A stretch of DNA of 64,000 nucleotides from Aureitalea marina (GCF_002943755.1 NZ_MQUB01000001.1:2530501-2594500), one strand, 5' to 3'; positions 35,393-45,110 are shown, numbered from the stretch's first letter. Numbers and translations: made by a program. Notes: generated by a model not told the origin, from the sequence alone.

Positions 35393-36382
35393 ATGAGTAC
35401 ACACGATCAATCGAGTGGCGAAATGGACTTGGGGGCAATTTTTGATCTAATCAGAAAAGGATTCCTAAGCCTGGTCCGAGAGTGCTTCGAGGCAGTTGGT
35501 TTTGTATTGAAAAGATGGTGGATCATCTTGCTTCTTATCGGAGCAGGAGTTGCTCTGGGACTTTGGAACAAGCCAGAACCGACCTATACTGCATCGGTCA
35601 TTGTTAAGACCAATTTTGGCACTCAACCCATTGTATACAACACAGTTAGCCAGATCAGTTCCAATCTCTATAATTCGGAGTTCCTTAGGAAAAATGAGGT
35701 GGATACAGCATCCTTTTCGGTAATGGATGTTCAGATCAAACCTGCCGTGAACGTCCTGGAGTTGATGTCCAAGATGGAGAATACCAATAGCAGGAATTTT
35801 GAGGTCATACTTCGGAACCTGGAAGTTAGTGATGAGGTCAATGTGATGGCAAGTGGGCAGTTCCTGGCCAGTTACGACTACCACACCATGGAGATCAGTT
35901 TGGGAAGAGAGAACGCCTATGATGATGTGGAAAAGATCATCGAGATCATCAACAATAACGAGTTGATCCAACGACTAGCTGTGCAGGAGATCAAGGGGAT
36001 GGAGACCAAGATCAATCGGTTGGATTCGACCATAGCCCAGATCGACTTTATTTTGGATCAGTATATGGAGGTTGTCGGCATGGGCAATCAACAGATCGAT
36101 AATCTGTCTTTTTACAACAGCCAGAATAACCTGAACATTAATGGGCTTATCACCAATAAGGCGGAATACTTCCTGGAGGTTGAACAACTCAAAGTGGACC
36201 TGGTAACATCTCAAATGGCCGTTGTCGCTGTAAGTAATGTCGAGTTTGCAGAGGTTTCCTCCTTGAGGGATAGAAAAGAGCTGCTCTATCCTGTTGCACT
36301 TGTGGGTATTTTCCTTTTACTGGCGTTTGGCCGATACCTGTATTTCATTCTTAAACGCCAGATCGACAAAGAACTGTCCTAA
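35393..36382 (+). CDS. Wzz-like polysaccharide chain-length/co-polymerase protein
   Basis: A 329-residue inner-membrane protein with two helices, near 37-56 and 297-316, enclosing a periplasmic helical domain, the topology of Wzz/PCP proteins that control polymer length. There is no C-terminal tyrosine-kinase domain, so it is not a full Wzc; the PxxxPxxP pattern near helix 2 is not obvious. The ATG at 35393 (MSTHDQSSGE) is preferred to the far upstream codon. The flanking genes for dTDP-rhamnose and GDP-fucose support a role in polysaccharide export or polymerisation. Confidence 0.72.
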   Translation: MSTHDQSSGEMDLGAIFDLIRKGFLSLVRECFEAVGFVLKRWWIILLLIGAGVALGLWNKPEPTYTASVIVKTNFGTQPIVYNTVSQISSNLYNSEFLRKNEVDTASFSVMDVQIKPAVNVLELMSKMENTNSRNFEVILRNLEVSDEVNVMASGQFLASYDYHTMEISLGRENAYDDVEKIIEIINNNELIQRLAVQEIKGMETKINRLDSTIAQIDFILDQYMEVVGMGNQQIDNLSFYNSQNNLNINGLITNKAEYFLEVEQLKVDLVTSQMAVVAVSNVEFAEVSSLRDRKELLYPVALVGIFLLLAFGRYLYFILKRQIDKELS

Positions 36383-36403
36383 TATACCATTGCACCAAAA
36401 CCT

Positions 36404-37522
36404 ATGTCACAAAAGACTGCACTAATAACTGGAGTTACAGGTCAAGACGGAGCCTACCTCAGCGAATTCCTACTGAAAAAGGGATATCTGGTTCACGGGA
36501 TAAAACGCCGTTCCTCCTTATTCAATACAGACCGGATCGATCATTTGTATCAGGATCCTCATGTGGATGATCGAAATTTCTTTCTGCATTACGGGGACCT
36601 TACCGATAGCACAAACCTCTTGAGGATCATTCAGGAAGTACAGCCGGATGAGATCTACAACCTGGGGGCGATGAGTCATGTAAAGGTGTCTTTTGAAATG
36701 CCTGAGTATACGGCCAATACCGACGGACTTGGAGCACTGCGTATCCTGGAATCGGTTCGAGCTCTGGGACTGGAAAAGAAGACCAGGATATACCAAGCTT
36801 CTACTTCCGAGCTCTATGGGAAGGTTCAAGAGGTACCTCAGACCGAGGAAACACCATTCTACCCACGTAGCCCATACGCTGTTGCCAAGATGTATGCCTA
36901 TTGGGCGACCGTCAATTACAGGGAAGCCTATGATATGTTCGCTTGTAATGGGATACTGTTCAATCACGAATCACCTATTCGGGGAGAAACTTTCGTAACC
37001 CGAAAGATCACCCGTGCTACCTCTCGAATTGCCTTGGGGCTGCAGGAAAAGATGTACCTGGGAAATCTCGATGCCAAACGGGATTGGGGCCACGCTAAGG
37101 ATTATGTGAAGATGATGTGGATGATCCTTCAAGCCGATGAGGCCGAGGATTGGGTCATTGCCACAGGGACTACCACCACCGTTAGAGATTTTGTTAGAAT
37201 GGCCTTCCAACACATTGGTGTTAACTTGGAATTCAAAGGAGAAGGAGTAGATGAGAAGGGGATAGTCATTGCCTCAGACAATCCGGATTACGCCCTGGAA
37301 GTTGGGAAGGAAGTGGTTGCAGTAGATGAAAAGTATTTCCGTCCAACCGAGGTCGATCTGCTGATCGGTGATGCCTCTAAAGCATATCGAAAACTGGGTT
37401 GGGAACCAAAATATCAGCTGAAGGACTTAGTAGACGACATGATGCAGAGCGACCTGAAACTAATGAAGAAGGATAGTTACTTGCGGGATGGTGGATATAC
37501 CACCCTGAACTATTTTGAATAG
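36404..37522 (+). CDS. gmd: GDP-mannose 4,6-dehydratase
   Basis: Converts GDP-mannose to GDP-4-keto-6-deoxymannose, the first step to GDP-L-fucose. The 372-residue enzyme starts with [19 protein letters not shown], has the catalytic [13 protein letters not shown] region, [10 protein letters not shown] and [16 protein letters not shown], all diagnostic of GMD. It is followed at seven bases by the GDP-fucose synthase gene, so the pair forms the fucose module. Confidence 0.97.
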   Translation: MSQKTALITGVTGQDGAYLSEFLLKKGYLVHGIKRRSSLFNTDRIDHLYQDPHVDDRNFFLHYGDLTDSTNLLRIIQEVQPDEIYNLGAMSHVKVSFEMPEYTANTDGLGALRILESVRALGLEKKTRIYQASTSELYGKVQEVPQTEETPFYPRSPYAVAKMYAYWATVNYREAYDMFACNGILFNHESPIRGETFVTRKITRATSRIALGLQEKMYLGNLDAKRDWGHAKDYVKMMWMILQADEAEDWVIATGTTTTVRDFVRMAFQHIGVNLEFKGEGVDEKGIVIASDNPDYALEVGKEVVAVDEKYFRPTEVDLLIGDASKAYRKLGWEPKYQLKDLVDDMMQSDLKLMKKDSYLRDGGYTTLNYFE

Positions 37523-37529
37523 ATAATCC

Positions 37530-38570
37530 ATGGACAAGAACGGGAAGATATTTGTAGCCGGCCACAGAGGACTGGTGGGCAGTGCTATTGTTAAGGACCT
37601 CAAGGCAAAGGGATATCAGAACATAATTACCCGTACACGCAGGGAACTTGATCTGACAGATCACCTGGCGGTGGCTGAGTTTTTTAAACAGGAAAAGCCT
37701 CAATATGTTTTTCTCGCAGCTGCCAAGGTAGGAGGGATCGTCGCCAATAATACCTATCGGGCAGATTTTCTCTATGAGAACCTGCAGATACAGAACAATG
37801 TGATCCACAATAGTTACCTCAACGGGGTGGAGAAGTTATTGTTCTTGGGGAGTACCTGTATCTACCCAAAAGAAGCCCCGCAACCCATGCCGGAGGACTC
37901 CCTTTTAACAGGTCCTCTGGAATACACCAACGAACCTTATGCGATCGCTAAGATCGCCGGGATTAAACTCTGTGAGAGTTATAACCTACAATATGGGACC
38001 AACTTCATTGCCGTTCAGCCCACCAACCTGTATGGTCTAAATGATAATTTCGATTTAGAAAAGTCCCACGTGCTTCCGGCATTGATCCGTAAGATGCATC
38101 TGGCCAAGTTATTATCAGAAGGGGATCATCAAGGAGTAATGACCGATTTAGGTGTAACAGATCATGTTGAAGCTCAGCAGATATTGGACCGATTTGGGGT
38201 CAGTGCTTCTTCGGTCGAAATATGGGGAAGCGGTAAACCAAGAAGAGAATTCTTGTGGAGTGACGACATGGCAAATGCCTGTGTATATGTGATGGAGAAG
38301 GTCGATTTTGCGAATGTATCTTCTGGCATGGATGATGTTCGAAATACCCATATCAACATAGGTACTGGTCAGGACATTTCCATCAGGGAATTAGCCGAAC
38401 TCATACAAAGAATCGTCGGTTTTACAGGTGAGCTTAAATTCAACACTTCCAAACCAGACGGGACCATGAAGAAACTGACGGATTGTTCTAAGATCCATTC
38501 CTTGGGATGGAAGCACTCGGTCGAACTCGAGGAAGGCATACAACGCTTGTATGACTGGTATGTAAACTAA
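37530..38570 (+). CDS. fcl: GDP-L-fucose synthase
   Basis: Epimerase-reductase turning GDP-4-keto-6-deoxymannose into GDP-L-fucose. The 346 residues begin with IFVAGHRGLVGSAIV, contain FLGSTCIYPKEAPQPMPE, the catalytic YAIAK and PTNLYGLNDNFD. There is a residue stretch around 190-215 (EGDHQGVMTDL...) that is slightly longer than in E. coli, common in Bacteroidota. No mannose-activating genes (manB, manC) are in the window. Confidence 0.96.
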   Translation: MDKNGKIFVAGHRGLVGSAIVKDLKAKGYQNIITRTRRELDLTDHLAVAEFFKQEKPQYVFLAAAKVGGIVANNTYRADFLYENLQIQNNVIHNSYLNGVEKLLFLGSTCIYPKEAPQPMPEDSLLTGPLEYTNEPYAIAKIAGIKLCESYNLQYGTNFIAVQPTNLYGLNDNFDLEKSHVLPALIRKMHLAKLLSEGDHQGVMTDLGVTDHVEAQQILDRFGVSASSVEIWGSGKPRREFLWSDDMANACVYVMEKVDFANVSSGMDDVRNTHINIGTGQDISIRELAELIQRIVGFTGELKFNTSKPDGTMKKLTDCSKIHSLGWKHSVELEEGIQRLYDWYVN

Positions 38571-38579
38571 GAACCTCAT

Positions 38580-40049
38580 ATGCTTTTTAATTCGCTGGAT
38601 TTTGCCTTGTTCTTTCCGGTAGTTTTTCTACTCTATTGGGCATTTTCTGGCAACATCAGGAGCAGGAATTTTTTCCTGACCCTGGCCAGTTATTTCTTTT
38701 ATGGCTGGTGGGATTGGCGTTTCTTGTTCTTGATCGCAATTAGTTCTGCGGTCGATTTTCTGGTCGGTCGACGTCTGGACCAGGAAACCCAAAAGTACAA
38801 GAGACAACTACTGCTCTGGCTGAGTATTTCTGTCAATATAGGAGCGCTGGTTTACTTCAAATACGCCAACTTCTTTGTAGAGTCATTTGTATCTGCTTTC
38901 CGGCTTTTTGGAAAGGAAATCGAAGCTTCGACCCTGGATATTATTCTTCCAGTAGGAATTAGTTTTTACACCTTCCAGACCCTGAGTTATACCATCGATA
39001 TTTATCGCAAAAAGATCCATCACACCAAAGACGCGGTGGCCTTTTTTGCCTTTGTGTCTTTTTTCCCACAGCTGGTTGCGGGACCAATTGAGCGGGCCTC
39101 CCATTTGCTGCCCCAATTCATGAAGAAACATCATTTTGACTACCAGGCCGTGCGGTCAGGGATGATACTGGTCTTTTTTGGTCTGTTCAAAAAGATGGTT
39201 GTGGCGGACAATGTAGCCATGGTTGTCAATCATGTTTACGAAGACCCCTCCTTGTTTGGAGGGTTGAGTGTGATTATCGCAACCCTTTGTTTTGCCATTC
39301 AGATCTATTGCGATTTTTCCGGCTATTCGGATATAGCTATCGGGCTGGCAAGGACCATGGGCTTTGACCTGATGAAGAACTTTGATAGCCCTTATTTTTC
39401 TCGCTCCATTACGGAGTTTTGGAGGAGGTGGCACATCTCACTCTCAACCTGGTTTCGGGATTATGTCTACATCCCATTGGGAGGTAGCAGGCATGGTAAA
39501 GGCAAAACCTACCTAAACCTGATGACGGTGTTCCTCGTCAGTGGATTGTGGCATGGTGCCGCCTGGACTTTTGTGATCTGGGGAGGAATACACGGTTGTA
39601 TAATTGTGGCCGAAAAAGCATTGGGGAAACAGCTTCATCAACTAAAGGCCGGTTTTAAGTCTGTACGTCTTGGTTGGTTACATGCGACCAGTTCAGTAGT
39701 CCTGACATTTGCTATCGTTTTAGCGGCGTGGGTATTTTTCCGGGCGACCAATGTAGATCACGCTACCGCCATATTTGATCAATCCTGGAGATTTTACTTA
39801 CAAGATTTTTCTGTCGATTGGTTCCCTGGATTGGATTTCTCTGACGACAAGTTCATCGCTATGGCGGTATTTGTGGTCGCACTAATGTTCTTTGAACTGT
39901 TCCACCGGGATTACGGATTTAGCCAGCGCTTGCTAAAAAGCCCGGTCTATGTCCGTTGGCCTTCCTACCTCCTGATCGTATTTGTGATCGTCATTTTTGG
40001 AGTGTATGGAGAAGATCAGATTTCTGAATTTATCTATTTTCAATTCTGA
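38580..40049 (+). CDS. MBOAT family O-acyltransferase (AlgI-like)
   Basis: Polytopic membrane enzyme of 489 residues expected to pass acetyl groups across the membrane for O-acylation of the polysaccharide. It has about ten helices, the FFPQLVAGPIERA motif (about 160), FWRRWHISLSTWFRDYVYIPLGG (about 280) and the catalytic histidine in SGLWHGAAWTFVIWGGIHG (His near 324). In alginate-type systems such a protein works with an SGNH-fold partner; here the next gene, two bases away, encodes one. Confidence 0.93.
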   Translation: MLFNSLDFALFFPVVFLLYWAFSGNIRSRNFFLTLASYFFYGWWDWRFLFLIAISSAVDFLVGRRLDQETQKYKRQLLLWLSISVNIGALVYFKYANFFVESFVSAFRLFGKEIEASTLDIILPVGISFYTFQTLSYTIDIYRKKIHHTKDAVAFFAFVSFFPQLVAGPIERASHLLPQFMKKHHFDYQAVRSGMILVFFGLFKKMVVADNVAMVVNHVYEDPSLFGGLSVIIATLCFAIQIYCDFSGYSDIAIGLARTMGFDLMKNFDSPYFSRSITEFWRRWHISLSTWFRDYVYIPLGGSRHGKGKTYLNLMTVFLVSGLWHGAAWTFVIWGGIHGCIIVAEKALGKQLHQLKAGFKSVRLGWLHATSSVVLTFAIVLAAWVFFRATNVDHATAIFDQSWRFYLQDFSVDWFPGLDFSDDKFIAMAVFVVALMFFELFHRDYGFSQRLLKSPVYVRWPSYLLIVFVIVIFGVYGEDQISEFIYFQF

Positions 40050-40051
40050 TT

Positions 40052-41536
40052 ATGATCAAGTTACTCCTCAAATCACTTCTTTTTTCTGCAGTATTTCTTT
40101 TACTGCTGCATTTCGTGGTGGATCCTTTGTTTGTTACCCGTTCGCCTTTCCAAATGGCAATGGGGGAGATAAAGGACTATCAAAAGGACGAGGTCGGAAT
40201 CATCTTTGCCGGGAGTTCTCATGTATATACCACCTATAACCCCGAAATAATTGATGCTGAGCTTAAGACCACAAGCTTTAATTTAGGTAGCGGTGCCCAA
40301 CGCATGAAGACCACCGTTGGTCTTGTAGATCAGATGACCCAACGATATCAACCGGAATATGTAATAGTCGATGTCTTCCCGGGCTTGGTCTATTTGGACA
40401 AAGGGGAGAAGTCCAGGAGCCTGCAGGTCAATGTCATTGATCAAATGCAACCGGGTTCAGAGACTCTTGATCTGATTGAGACCTACTATCAGCCGCGAGA
40501 ATTGACCAGTGTGCTGAGTCCAACAATTCGGAATCACCATGAATGGGATACACGCTTGCTACATAGGGACAGGGATGAGGCTCGACTCAAACGCAATGTC
40601 CGAGGTTATGGCAGCAGCAATAGATCGCTATTCAATTCCAACAACGATACCATCGAGGAGCTGAAAAAATATGCCGACTTCAATGCTGGAATTTTTGCTT
40701 ATTCATCGGATGAGGCGAAGAGGTGGCCACAGCATTGGCCTCTTCTGATAGAGTTGAATGAAATGTTGAAGGAGAGAGGGATTAGGTTGATCTTTACCAC
40801 GACCCCCTATATCAATTGGAATCAGAATAAAGACTTTGTTCAGTACACTTCAAAAGTCCGTAAGATCTCAGATAGCCTGGGGGTAACCTACCTCAACTTT
40901 GTAGATGTCATCGACCAACTGGACTTGGAATTCGAGGACTTCAGGGATTATGGCCACCTGAACAACAAGGGTGCTCAAAAGGCGAGTGAGTATTTTGTCC
41001 AATTCTTCAAGCAAAACAAACTTCCGCTGCGGGATCGCTCCGGAGAGTCCAGTTGGATAAAGAACCAAGAGTTCAATTTTGAATTCTTGCTCCAGAGCTA
41101 CGCTGGCAACTTGCCCTTTACGTTTTACCCCGGCAACTATCAGATTACCGATTCAATTGGGCTGGACGGCTTATACCTTATAGAACAACAAAATGGCCGG
41201 CGTAATGCAGTTATTAAAGGCCGCGGCTTGAATCAATTTGTTCAAGGCCAATGGTGGGTTCATTTTCATGAGATCCCATACGATAATGATCAGGACCGTC
41301 TCTCTGAAATATCGAAAACAAAGGGTCTAAACAGAGAGGTGTATTTTAGACAAGGGGAAACTGTTGAAGGCTCCGAAGACTCCTTGATGACGATTTCTTT
41401 ACCTCCGTCCTCGATTGAGGAATTCAAACGAATCATTCTGTTTTTCGAGAATAAGGAGACTGGCCAGCGATGTTCAGATGGACTGATTCTGGACGAGTTG
41501 TCTGCTGAAAAATTATCCGATTTAAACAAAGAATAG
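40052..41536 (+). CDS. SGNH/GDSL-like membrane-anchored protein, probable partner of the MBOAT
   Basis: A 494-residue protein with an N-terminal anchor helix (about 4-24) and an SGNH-like domain: FAGSSHVYTTYNP at residues 52-64 replaces the GDS motif (Ser55 or Ser56 as nucleophile candidates), and DYGHLNNKG at 299-307 supplies Asp299 and His302. The C-terminal 150 residues look like a beta-rich extra domain without a clear family. By analogy with AlgJ/AlgX/DltD it may transfer the acyl group to the sugar in the periplasm. The following gene starts with GTG directly after its stop. Confidence 0.68.
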   Translation: MIKLLLKSLLFSAVFLLLLHFVVDPLFVTRSPFQMAMGEIKDYQKDEVGIIFAGSSHVYTTYNPEIIDAELKTTSFNLGSGAQRMKTTVGLVDQMTQRYQPEYVIVDVFPGLVYLDKGEKSRSLQVNVIDQMQPGSETLDLIETYYQPRELTSVLSPTIRNHHEWDTRLLHRDRDEARLKRNVRGYGSSNRSLFNSNNDTIEELKKYADFNAGIFAYSSDEAKRWPQHWPLLIELNEMLKERGIRLIFTTTPYINWNQNKDFVQYTSKVRKISDSLGVTYLNFVDVIDQLDLEFEDFRDYGHLNNKGAQKASEYFVQFFKQNKLPLRDRSGESSWIKNQEFNFEFLLQSYAGNLPFTFYPGNYQITDSIGLDGLYLIEQQNGRRNAVIKGRGLNQFVQGQWWVHFHEIPYDNDQDRLSEISKTKGLNREVYFRQGETVEGSEDSLMTISLPPSSIEEFKRIILFFENKETGQRCSDGLILDELSAEKLSDLNKE

Positions 41537-42862
41537 GTGCGAAAAAGGCTTTTTGACAGACTACTTTCTGATTCCAGCTTTGCAGAGATTGCAAACAAGG
41601 GCGGAGCCTTTTTTGTATTCAAGATCCTGGCCCTCTTGCTCAACTATGCTTTTTCGGTGGTTGTAGTTCGCCATTTTGGTGATAGCGTCTTTGGTTTTGT
41701 CACACTTGGATTTACCATCCTAATGATGACTTCGGCCTTTTCCCGTTTCGGTTTTGACATTGTCCTGACCAAGATCTTTGCCCTGGAAGATGATCTCAAT
41801 TATAAAAGTATCTACTACAAGTCACTCGGATTAACGGGGGCAATGTCTGTAGTCCTGGCTGCTATAATCTATTTTAATGCCGGGTGGATTGCCGGCGCAA
41901 TTTTCTCCAAACCGGACTTCGAGGTCTATTTGCGATGGACGGCCATAGCCATCCCGCTTTGGACCTTGATTCCAATCAATGCTTCGGTCTTCAGAGGTCT
42001 CAAAAAAAATAACTTGTTCGCGTTCTTTGGGGGGTTTGGGCGCTTTTCCTTAACCTTGGTCATTTTCCTGGCTTATACCTTATTCCTTTTTGACGAAAAC
42101 CAGGTGGAAAGCCCTTTGATCGCCCACTTTTTGGCTCTTGGCGTGCTGCTGCTTTTGTCTTCGGCCCTGGTGCAGCGATATTTTGGCGGAATGAACTATA
42201 GCAAAGCGGCTTCTTTTCTTAAGCAACTTGCGATCAGTTTCCCCATCTTCATATCGACCACGGTGATGATCGCTTTATTATGGGCGGACAAATTGCTGTT
42301 AGGGATCTATGTGAGTGAAGATAATGTGGGGATCTATGAGATCTCGGCAAAACTGGCTTTTTTAATTGGATTCAACCTGGAAGCACTGAATTCCATACTG
42401 TCACCAAAGATCTCTAGGGCCTTCGCCAAGGGCGAGATCAAACGAATGCAGGCAGACATTAGCTTTTCTGTCCGTCTTTCTGCAGCTATATCGGTGTTGA
42501 CCCTAATAGGCCTGGTCTTGTTTTCTGACCTGCTTTTGAGTTTCTTTGGTCCGGAATTCGCTCGGGGTAAACCGGTCATCCTGATCGTTTGTATTGGTCA
42601 GATGTTCAATGTGCTGTGTGGGCCAGTTGCCAACATCATGCAGATGACGGGTTATCAAAGCCTGCTCTCCAGGGTAATAGTAATAGCGTTGATCGTCAAT
42701 ATTGGCCTGAATATCTGGTTGATCCCCGTATATGGAATTGTTGGGGCAGCCTGGGCAACTACTATCACTTATACATTTTGGAATGTTAGCTGTGCTTACC
42801 TCATCCAGAAGAATTTAGGGATAGTGTCGTATTTTAATCCTATGCAGTTGTTTAAGAAATGA
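41537..42862 (+). CDS. Wzx-type flippase (polysaccharide transporter, MOP superfamily)
   Basis: Integral membrane protein of 441 residues with about 12-14 helices that should flip undecaprenyl-linked repeat units to the periplasm. Features include the N-terminal GGAFFVFKILALLLNYAFSVVV, RGLKKNN in the middle and the C-terminal GYQSLLSRV, normal for the Polysacc_synt family. The start is GTG immediately after the previous stop (no gap), and it overlaps the next sulfotransferase by four bases (ATGA). A G6 run at 42030-42035 is read in frame. Confidence 0.9.
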   Translation: MRKRLFDRLLSDSSFAEIANKGGAFFVFKILALLLNYAFSVVVVRHFGDSVFGFVTLGFTILMMTSAFSRFGFDIVLTKIFALEDDLNYKSIYYKSLGLTGAMSVVLAAIIYFNAGWIAGAIFSKPDFEVYLRWTAIAIPLWTLIPINASVFRGLKKNNLFAFFGGFGRFSLTLVIFLAYTLFLFDENQVESPLIAHFLALGVLLLLSSALVQRYFGGMNYSKAASFLKQLAISFPIFISTTVMIALLWADKLLLGIYVSEDNVGIYEISAKLAFLIGFNLEALNSILSPKISRAFAKGEIKRMQADISFSVRLSAAISVLTLIGLVLFSDLLLSFFGPEFARGKPVILIVCIGQMFNVLCGPVANIMQMTGYQSLLSRVIVIALIVNIGLNIWLIPVYGIVGAAWATTITYTFWNVSCAYLIQKNLGIVSYFNPMQLFKK

Positions 42863-43812
42863 ACGATAAACTGATTTTTCCAAATACCATCCTACTCGGG
42901 GTTCAGAAGGCAGCGACTACCTCATTGCAGCGGTGGCTGGCACAACATCCGGATGTATGCGCCCCGGACGTGCTCAAGGACTATCCCTACTTTTACAACG
43001 ATTCCATCTACGAGAAAGGCCCGGAACACATTTCCAGGATCTATCGCAAATCATTTCATGGCGAATCCGTCATACTGCAAGGATTTGTGAGCTATATCTT
43101 TGACGAAAAATCCCTTCTGCGGATTAAGAAGGACTGCCCTGATGCCAAATTTCTGTTGGTACTGAGAAACCCAGTCGAGCGAGCAATTTCCGCCTATTAT
43201 TTTACACGTCAGCGCGGTTTGGAAGAGCGTTCATTGGAACAAGCGTTTGCCGATGAAGATCGTATCCTTCAGGAAGGATCCGAGCAGGAAAAACTCGAGT
43301 TGACCTACAAACTCAGAGGCCTTTACTACAAACAGATACAAGTCTTTCTGAAGTATTTTGATATGGATCAACTCTGTATTTCATTCTTTGAACACATCAA
43401 AGAAGATCCCAATGCAGAATTGAGAAAGGTGTTCAATTTCCTGGAGATCGACCCCGATTTCCAACCCAATCTGGTGGTCGAAAATAAAACCAAGGTGCCC
43501 AAGAACGGGAAGATACTTGGTTGGATCTACAGGGACACCAAGGTCAAGAAATTCCTGATCGAGAACATAGTCGATAAACTATTCCCGGTAGACCTGAAGA
43601 TCAAGATCAAGTGGGCCATTGTAGACAAGTTGGTTCAAAAAGACGGTCCATCGATAAAAAAGGATATACCAGAGGCGTTGAGAAAGGAGCTTTATGAGTA
43701 TTATGCGCAGGATGTCGATAGCCTGGAGCAATTACTTGATACTGATCTCACGCACTACAAATATCAACCCATTGATCAAGCACCTGAAAAACAGCTGGAG
43801 AACCATGGTTAA
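42859..43812 (+). CDS. Sulfotransferase (PAPS-dependent), first of two
   Basis: A 317-residue cytosolic sulfotransferase expected to transfer sulfate from PAPS to a sugar hydroxyl. The 5'-phosphosulfate loop is LGVQKAATTSL (residues 13-23), and the 3'-phosphate motif LVLRNPVERAISAYYFTRQRG is around residues 96-116. Overall it looks like heparan-type sulfotransferases of the Sulfotransfer_1/3 families. It overlaps wzx by four bases and the second sulfotransferase by 8, so all three are coupled. Confidence 0.9.
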   Translation: MNDKLIFPNTILLGVQKAATTSLQRWLAQHPDVCAPDVLKDYPYFYNDSIYEKGPEHISRIYRKSFHGESVILQGFVSYIFDEKSLLRIKKDCPDAKFLLVLRNPVERAISAYYFTRQRGLEERSLEQAFADEDRILQEGSEQEKLELTYKLRGLYYKQIQVFLKYFDMDQLCISFFEHIKEDPNAELRKVFNFLEIDPDFQPNLVVENKTKVPKNGKILGWIYRDTKVKKFLIENIVDKLFPVDLKIKIKWAIVDKLVQKDGPSIKKDIPEALRKELYEYYAQDVDSLEQLLDTDLTHYKYQPIDQAPEKQLENHG

Positions 43813-44626
43813 GGTCATAAAGAGCAAAATTGAACAATTGATCCGGTTGGTCTATATCAACTCGGTCAGTATCAAGAACGATTCGTTACTGGTCATGGAG
43901 TTTCCTAAATCTGGAGGCACCTGGTTAGGACAGCTGATCGCTGGATATTTGGAAGTGCCATTCCCTCGAAACCGCATCCCCAGCCGGAAGCGATTGCTGT
44001 ATCACGGGCACTATTATCCAAAGAATCGAATAACCGAGAACAGGAAGATCGTACTGTTGGTTAGGGATGGGAGAGATGTGCTGGTTTCATTGTACCATCA
44101 TCAGTTGATGTGGAACCCCAAGAATAAAGAGAATCCCAGTAAGATCAACTATTATCGAGAAACCCTGGGGTTTGAAGATTATGACGATGTCCGCGGTAAC
44201 CTGTCGGCCTTTATGGATTATGCCTATACCCACAAGCCTTCAAAACTTAGGCACTTTTTGTTTTATGGAAACTGGTATCAGTTCAATTCAGCCTGGCTTG
44301 ACCAAAAGGAACGATCAGATAACATTTATATGGTCAAGTACGAGGATTTGCTCGAGGATACAGTTGGGACCATGAAGAAGCTATTGACCGAGTTTTTAGA
44401 AGTCGAGCAGCTGGATGAAGATCGATTAAATGATATTGTCAAGCAGTTCTCCTTCGAGAATCAGACCAAAAGAAAGCAGGGAGAAGAAGACAAGGCCAGT
44501 TTTTTGCGCAAAGGGGTTAGCGGGGATTGGAAGAATTATTTTGGAGAAGAGCAAAAGCAGAAATTTAAAGAGTATACCGGGGATATGTTGTTGAGACTGG
44601 GGTATGAGAAGGATTCAAATTGGTAG
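43805..44626 (+). CDS. Sulfotransferase (PAPS-dependent), second of two
   Basis: A 273-residue sulfotransferase of a different subtype from its neighbour: the 5' loop is MEFPKSGGTWLG (residues 31-42), the 3' motif VLLVRDGRDVLVSLYHH (about 80-97), and the C-terminal RKGVSGDWKNYFGEEQKQKF (about 235-255), as in cytosolic SULT-like enzymes. It probably sulfates a different position or sugar. The ATG at 43805 overlaps the previous stop by 8 bases; longer starts would intrude deep into the first gene. No PAPS synthesis genes are in the window. Confidence 0.9.
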   Translation: MVKVIKSKIEQLIRLVYINSVSIKNDSLLVMEFPKSGGTWLGQLIAGYLEVPFPRNRIPSRKRLLYHGHYYPKNRITENRKIVLLVRDGRDVLVSLYHHQLMWNPKNKENPSKINYYRETLGFEDYDDVRGNLSAFMDYAYTHKPSKLRHFLFYGNWYQFNSAWLDQKERSDNIYMVKYEDLLEDTVGTMKKLLTEFLEVEQLDEDRLNDIVKQFSFENQTKRKQGEEDKASFLRKGVSGDWKNYFGEEQKQKFKEYTGDMLLRLGYEKDSNW

Positions 44627-44639
44627 AGGCTGAATAAGA

Positions 44640-45110
44640 ATGAGTAGTAAATTAAAGATTATACGAAGTCTTGGTTTTGCACTTTTGCTGTTAACGTTTA
44701 GCTGTGACGATACACCTTATGATCCCACTATTTACACCATACAGGATGCTGATCTGCAAGATGGAAGACGCACGCTGATCGCACATCCTTATATTTTTGA
44801 AGAAGAAGGCCTCAAGCTGATCGAATTGAGTTATAAACGAAGAGATTCTGTTATCGATGTCCGTGCTGTATTACAAGGCGCAGTGGAGCCCTTTAAAGAA
44901 TGTAATTTTTTCTTACATGCCTACCCAAATGCGGAGATCCAGGAAATGGATAATTTGGGAGGAGCTGTAACCATGGAGTTGGACCGATTGATCCATGAAC
45001 GATCGGAAGTCATAGCTAGCCAGCAGGTTTATGATGAGCTGAGGTTTGGCCTGGCATGCGAATCAAAGCGGTTTATAACTCGGGCAGTAGAAAATATCAG
45101 GTTTGAATAG
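44640..45110 (+). CDS. Hypothetical lipoprotein inside the polysaccharide locus
   Basis: A 156-residue predicted lipoprotein, family not recognised. The signal sequence ends in a lipobox-like LTFSC (Cys22), followed by DDTPYDPTIYTIQD. The mature part is mixed alpha/beta with three further cysteines (near 88, 139 and in the signal-proximal part). It lies 13 bases after a sulfotransferase and 41 before a polymerase-like gene, in the same direction, so it belongs to the locus by position. A role in export or surface retention of the polymer is only a guess. Confidence 0.6.
   Translation: MSSKLKIIRSLGFALLLLTFSCDDTPYDPTIYTIQDADLQDGRRTLIAHPYIFEEEGLKLIELSYKRRDSVIDVRAVLQGAVEPFKECNFFLHAYPNAEIQEMDNLGGAVTMELDRLIHERSEVIASQQVYDELRFGLACESKRFITRAVENIRFE

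Noticed and set aside
35465-35971. Minus-strand open frame of 168 codons
   Set aside because: Lies wholly inside the Wzz-like gene, with no family resemblance and no promoter element.
36518-37808. Two minus-strand open frames of about 145 codons
   Set aside because: Antisense shadows of gmd and fcl, both unmistakable on the plus strand.
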